Shown here piece by piece: positions 8,101-8,475 of a stretch of 8,475 bases of DNA. How positions within the stretch are numbered: the stretch's first letter is position 1; each line of letters begins with the position of its first letter. A model generated the notes under the pieces. It was not told the DNA's origin and ran no database searches. It saw only the letters and a list, made by a program, of their open reading frames with translations. A program made the translations under genes and the position numbers. This DNA comes from JAGLGH01 sp034723595 (lineage in GTDB: Archaea > Nanobdellota > Nanobdellia > Woesearchaeales > JAGLGH01): positions 1-8,475 of the forward strand of contig JAYEPB010000131.1 in NCBI GenBank assembly GCA_034723595.1, given 5' to 3'.

Positions 8101-8154
8101 TACAACTACCCCAATCACCATAATTGCTGTGCTCCCTCTTTTATTCGCTTTCAT
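2194..8154 (-). CDS. Giant modular cell-surface protein with dockerin-like, cadherin-like, PKD and PGF-pre-PGF domains
   Basis: 1986 residues. Order seen: basic start MKANKRG, membrane helix about 9-30, ITGYVV (34-39); dockerin/EF-hand calcium loops at 55, 91, 147, 179, 224, 251, 428, 463 and 650; beta-sandwich domains about 281-425 and 482-641; Cys-rich doublet 719-758; a duplicated domain 765-1025; four cadherin/Ig-like repeats 1031-1415; a solenoid-like NST-rich stretch 1418-1580; PKD domain 1584-1673 with WDFNNDGVVD; nine glycines 1684-1692; PGF-pre-PGF about 1695-1842; Pro/Glu/Lys stalk; membrane helix about 1898-1922; basic tail with a UBA-like end. About 70 N-x-S/T sequons by eye fit a glycosylated exterior. 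Such domains mediate calcium-dependent adhesion or assembly at the archaeal surface; the ligand is unknown. No PGF-CTERM sorting signal is present. The ATG has only AGGA 12 bases upstream, yet a strong BRE/TATA precedes it. The frame is intact throughout. Confidence 0.96.
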   Translation of the reverse strand: MKANKRGSTAIMVIGVVVVLLLFASALIYFKGRITGYVVYAPPSSCYNNNYACIDLSGDGQVDYDDETIFAQILNGTITNTTEPEIYLMADFDNNGIVDNAVDFQQCFVYFRDEAKDKANGTVTCNRPEDNLTGRVNLSECTNGCPDLNGDGYVNDSDSDILSGIFDGDMNASLYPMADLTGDGDIDWQDKDCFTAFNGKIVTCNLPMHKYHTSSCPDITDESDTGNDGYVNAVDQGLFVLYESEKNLKADLNGDNKINLIDRFIFEQYLGKVVTCNLYHAPWHIGGIDQNNSDTTEYSSSPIGNAVPAVQNFTTSREGQLPKIRFYLKYDNGSAPLVIADDIIVRIHPDAAGMPNISTLIAETIIPGFTDNETHWETAYFAIPPILDNNTQYHIILSSPDSTDAAYQWISNAGTHVYEQFSSTACADINGDGICNLEDEEIIERLPDGLTSDGVGDYNSTFDINKDYIINQTDYDIVNSAIGTAGYLEKPTLSINNSADTGSSDLGNIHFLGQSFKAANTRLSKISLYLAANSIFKRDVTVKVMNQVNDLPGSAIGSISITGFDNSSFNWYEFVFDNSIDLAIGDVYYIIISASDASSADAYSWSLGSAYANGQGLQSTDSGSSWVNLTGKDFAFKIYSGDSQWNDTYDVNDNSIIGDDDLNLILSSLGSWDGVWWTPLVDFNAEFGRYDKLLDKTLGFDAYKDKVLTCGLPTWSAFCGNARCDKDENFSSCLEDCPSCNYDGFCSTTEDFENCDDCIFWKALPEFGKFNGDTTLFYNFSAEEMESVSNMVLEILPYGRIEFSDQINASRLDFDSYVDINENYVSINSSALPGLNISARITLYNLSFIYPNILIDSASCDDACIYYSYDDNSLIFDVAGFNSYSAEELAPDAIIFNGSTTNFSISLIPDLDQVSNLVIENTAHGMIHFLEIVNVTKGNYSRDISIGDSVVSINTSADPRLNKSARIELYNLSFYQPIIYIDGSQCPGSICRIETYPFSTYEQLCSDSNCTLVFNVSHFSEYDIRENTTAPQFIHGPIDAITFDANTEARLNISNYFFDMDNDTLIYDAIISTSNIGIRFEDGDAILNNTLGWSGIGWINFSASDGVNIASSGDVPVLVLTNRPPQYENDPISCEITLWEEEQNNTIDLGYYFNDPDDDNMSFSYSFIGSSENITITINNTKQKAYLVPDADWHGSRFVIFSAADEEFITDSTKIELKIESINDLPEMKVDINITIIGDEDYNLSLYLPDYFEDIEDDAADLDYSIISIPVNFNVNFTGANVTFIPNPNWFGNEVFKIKAIDSDGGIGYSNNFTIYIKQVNDPVTRINKTFDLTWNKNKNQSINLSDYFEDIDGDAIFWYSHALPSNISIDLNYMTGEINFISLQNWSGTEQVNLSAIDPISSVSEIVNLSVIFVDVINSSIAGVFYAYDISMTIPDIIGSTTIFNSTITGPTIEVVASEIYNSTIINSPVWYCNISDAVLENNFCENSFIDPSDVRESNTTGSIIINSEIWHSDAINSTFTDATVHYSEVMASVIENSTLYKTKVTGATIINESIYNGTILLPNGSNQTIISEIDLADVINYPPIAVINTNIVSGTAALNVNFDAFASTDSNIPGALNDSLEYSWDFNNDGVVDAAGNSTVYTYGSGTFTAVLIVTDKFNESSSHEVVITVSPAATSVSSSRGGGGGGGGGRLRAGELAGAKYSRFYSYLDAGTTEVKISHVEIALKSLSITTSQGVSRVNFIVQEVENLSLMDNPPEDAYQYLSIKAEGLTDDMTTDVIYNFSISKSWFGSQYDKDNVYLQRYNNGNWQKNPTVFIGEDDSSYYYEASTSGLSYFAITAKQIIAPPAEPAVKPAEVQQVIEKPKVVIQKEEIKKPVVESEEIMLPEEEVYGLLGISWIYIVVAAIVLLIIAGAGIGFVFYEKAKKKSLREKLQLKKLKEESMEQLHNYAWEMMQQGYSKDQIREILLKEGWDESILDELFMGFE
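2197..2469 (-). other. C-terminal membrane helix and cytoplasmic UBA-like tail of the surface protein
   Basis: Residues 1896-1986. The hydrophobic stretch SWIYIVVAAIVLLIIAGAG (1898-1916) continues to about 1922 and is followed by a stop-transfer cluster EKAKKKSLREKLQLKKLK. The tail then carries QGYSKDQIREILLKEGW (1957-1973) and a final helix. The pattern G-x-S-x-x-x-I-x-x-x-L-x-x-x-GW resembles short UBA/CUE-like or SHOCT-like helical hairpins seen at the ends of many DPANN proteins. It must face the cytoplasm if the glycosylated part is outside. Confidence 0.6.
2629..3072 (-). other. PGF-pre-PGF domain of the surface protein
   Basis: Residues about 1695-1842: KYSRFYSYLDAGTTEVKIS near the start, an I..V.F.V.E.....L middle, Y.YL.I...G......V.Y.F.I..SWF, then YLQRYNNGNWQKNPT and the closing YYYEASTSGLSYFAIT. 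This is the archaeal PGF-pre-PGF module (TIGR04213), which usually lies before a PGF-CTERM archaeosortase signal and, as here, often follows a glycine run. Here a stalk and a plain membrane helix follow instead. Confidence 0.75.
3079..3105 (-). repeat. G-rich tract encoding nine consecutive glycines
   Basis: Residues 1684-1692 are all glycine, flanked by SSSR and RLRAGE. The codons mix GGT, GGC and GGA, so the run is held at protein level rather than by simple slippage. It acts as a flexible linker between PKD and PGF-pre-PGF. The coding strand has about nine GG pairs, an isolated G-rich island in an AT-rich gene. Confidence 0.9.
3136..3405 (-). other. PKD domain of the surface protein
   Basis: Residues about 1584-1673: PPIAVINTN opening, NVNFDAFASTDS, the hallmark YSWDFNNDGVVD (1624-1635), Y.YGSGTFTAVLIVTD and a closing HEVVITVSP. 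PKD domains are beta-sandwich spacers of extracellular archaeal proteins. Confidence 0.85.
3415..3903 (-). repeat. Asn/Ser/Thr-rich solenoid-like repeat region
   Basis: Residues about 1418-1580 show irregular short repeats such as IFNSTITG, IYNSTIINS, VIENSTLYKTKV and IINESIYNGTI, with alternating beta-branched and small residues every five or so positions. That pattern fits stacked rungs of a beta-helix or pentapeptide-like solenoid. Many NST/NES sites are also glycosylation sequons. The fold is inferred from periodicity only. Confidence 0.5.
3910..5064 (-). repeat. Four tandem cadherin/Ig-like repeats in the surface protein
   Basis: Residues about 1031-1415 hold four units of 90-100 residues. 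Each has a YF-D-D/N-D turn (YFFDMDNDTL 1056, YFNDPDDDNM 1152, YFEDIEDDAA 1251, YFEDIDGDAI 1348) and a later W-G...F/V...A-D motif (LGWSGIGWINFSASD, ADWHGSRFVIFSAAD, NPNWFGNEVFKIKAID, QNWSGTEQVNLSAID). The acidic turn is a calcium site in cadherin-like and 'tandem-95' repeats. Confidence 0.8.
5080..5862 (-). repeat. Tandemly duplicated ~130-residue domain, family not recognised
   Basis: Residues 765-890 and about 891-1025 align by eye. Shared marks are FNG-TT-F, VSN-V-E, G-I-F, VSIN-SA-P-LN-SARI-LYNLSF, P-I-ID, a Cys pair (860/864 and 986/991), and a closing F-V--F--Y. Copy two has an extra ~10-residue insert with two more cysteines (1005, 1010). I cannot name the family. Confidence 0.7.
5881..6000 (-). 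other. Cys-rich double motif CGNxxC...C...C
   Basis: Residues 719-758: CGNARCDKDENFSSCLEDC, then CNYDGFCSTTEDFENCDDC. Each half has four cysteines and an acidic middle, matching the CGnGiC..gEn...C..DC repeat found in many archaeal surface proteins, where paired disulfides are likely. Confidence 0.75.
6232..6711 (-). other. Beta-sandwich domain (second copy) between dockerin-like units
   Basis: Residues about 482-641. Pattern LGQSFKAANTRLSKISLYL, LPGSAIGS, WYEFVFDNSIDLAIGDVYY, a YSW motif, then GSSWVNLTGKDFAFKIYSG. This resembles the domain of secreted proteins named choice-of-anchor R. The region at 6880-7314 (residues about 281-425) is a shorter relative with LPKIRFYLKY, WETAYFAIPPILDNNTQYHI and YQW in the same order. 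Confidence 0.6.
7324..8019 (-). repeat. Three tandem paired dockerin-like units
   Basis: Residues 46-277. Each unit has a Cys, a loop such as DLSGDGQVDYDD, DLNGDGYVNDSD or TGNDGYVNAVD, a second loop such as DFDNNGIVD, DLTGDGDIDWQD or DLNGDNKINLID, and ends with G-x-V-V/T-TCN. The D-x-N/S-x-D-G-x-V-N/D-x-x-D spacing is that of dockerin type I/EF-hand calcium loops. Two further units, at residues 426-479 and 647-713, follow after the beta-sandwich domains. Confidence 0.8.
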
Positions 8155-8212
8155 CTAAAAAGCCATTCCTGTTATTCTAACCACTATTTCAATGACAAAA
8201 ATCAGGAAATAA

Positions 8213-8228
8213 CTATATAAACCTTTCG
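8213..8228 (-). promoter_or_regulatory. Strong BRE/TATA promoter of the giant surface-protein gene
   Basis: On the minus strand CGAAAGG is followed directly by TTTATATAG, close to the archaeal consensus. A start about 25 bases downstream falls near 8190, leaving a leader of about 35 bases before the ATG at 8154. It is the best promoter match in the window, fitting high expression of a surface protein. Confidence 0.75.
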
Positions 8229-8286
8229 AAAAAGAGTAAGCGTTTAGCTTTGTGCCACTAATTTCTTAATATATATACTCCAGTAC

Positions 8287-8301
8287 CGAAATCTTTATTT
8301 A
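8287..8301 (+). promoter_or_regulatory. Probable BRE/TATA promoter of the DUF2080 gene
   Basis: CGAAA (8287-8291) and CTTTATTTA (8293-8301). A start about 25 bases on lies at 8322-8328, at or next to the ATG, implying a leaderless transcript. A second AT-rich candidate, TTAATATATATA near 8267-8278, would give a leader of some 25 bases without a clear ribosome site. Confidence 0.5.
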
Positions 8302-8305
8302 GTAG

Positions 8306-8328
8306 TTGTAGTTACATTGTAACTACAA
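8306..8328. repeat. Perfect 10-bp inverted repeat overlapping the DUF2080 start codon
   Basis: TTGTAGTTAC (8306-8315) and GTAACTACAA (8319-8328) are exact reverse complements around an ATT spacer. The last A is the first base of the ATG. It spans the predicted transcription start. It may be an operator, a transposon-end hairpin, or a translation-blocking stem if the mRNA has a leader. Confidence 0.85.
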
Positions 8329-8468
8329 TGAAAAAAACAATTAAATTACAGATGGAAGGATATGAAGTAATTGAAAAAAGAGCAGAACGAGGTGGCAATA
8401 GTGGACGAATCTATGTTCCTAAGTCCTGGATTGGTAAAAAAGTTCGTGTGGTGCTTATTGAACAATGA
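8328..8468 (+). CDS. DUF2080 family transposon-associated small protein
   Basis: I read a 46-residue protein from ATG at 8328 to TGA at 8466-8468. It matches DUF2080 (PF09853), annotated as 'putative transposon-encoded protein' in archaea: a start MKKTIKLQMEGYEVIEK, then GGNSGRIYVPKSWIGKKVRVVL (22-43). The second half has the G-x-S-G-R-I-x-V-P-K pattern of AbrB/MazE-type swapped-hairpin DNA-binding proteins, so DNA binding is a fair inference. In archaeal genomes the family commonly lies beside a transposase; any transposase here would be past the right edge. The gene is likely leaderless. It diverges from the giant surface-protein gene, 173 bases away. The start codon lies in a perfect inverted repeat. 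Confidence 0.85.
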   Translation: MKKTIKLQMEGYEVIEKRAERGGNSGRIYVPKSWIGKKVRVVLIEQ

Positions 8469-8475
8469 GTTCTCC

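Noticed and set aside
8267..8278. TTAATATATATA as the main DUF2080 promoter
   Set aside because: It would give a leader without a ribosome site; the CGAAA-CTTTATTTA element closer to the ATG has a better BRE and fits a leaderless start, though the first cannot be excluded.
1..8475. CRISPR array, tRNA or rRNA genes
   Set aside because: I saw no regularly spaced direct repeats, no tRNA-like cloverleaf with a conserved T-arm motif, and no rRNA-like stretch on either strand.

Overview
The window is AT-rich and looks like a fragment of a DPANN archaeon, probably of the Woesearchaeota/Pacearchaeota type. Four things point there. The largest protein has an N-terminal membrane helix followed at once by an ITGYVV motif, common in surface proteins of that group. 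It also carries an archaeal PGF-pre-PGF domain. Promoters read as archaeal BRE/TATA boxes, and Shine-Dalgarno sites are of the GGTGA/GGAGGT type. DUF4013 and DUF2080, both mainly archaeal families, are present. The lineage is inferred from these traits; there is no rRNA or other marker gene here.

Layout. On the minus strand at the left edge lies a nearly complete HAD-superfamily 5'-nucleotidase-like gene (1-555). A 191-base intergenic region (556-746) holds divergent promoters and three dyad-symmetric elements. A plus-strand cluster of three small membrane proteins follows (747-1591): an unrecognised two-helix protein, a TM2-domain protein whose start overlaps the previous stop, and a DUF2752 protein. 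It meets head-on, four bases apart, a minus-strand DUF4013 membrane protein (1596-2147). Upstream of that on the same strand is a 1986-residue surface protein (2194-8154) filling 70% of the window. At the right edge, diverging from it, is a 46-residue DUF2080 'transposon-encoded' protein (8328-8468) whose start codon lies inside a perfect 10-bp inverted repeat. It may mark one end of a mobile element that continues beyond the window.

The giant protein is the centre of interest. In order it has: N-terminal membrane helix and ITGYVV; nine good dockerin/EF-hand-type calcium loops arranged mostly in pairs, interleaved with two beta-sandwich domains; a double Cys-rich CGNxxC motif; a tandemly duplicated ~130-residue domain; four cadherin/Ig-like repeats; a solenoid-like Asn-Ser-Thr-rich stretch; a PKD domain; a run of nine glycines; PGF-pre-PGF; a Pro/Glu/Lys-rich stalk; a C-terminal membrane helix; and a short cytoplasmic tail that resembles a UBA-like helical hairpin. 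It carries about 70 N-glycosylation sequons. The likely role is a cell-surface adhesin or S-layer-associated protein; this is inference from domains. DUF4013 sits directly downstream with no clear terminator between, so the two may be co-transcribed.

I saw no tRNA, rRNA or CRISPR array.
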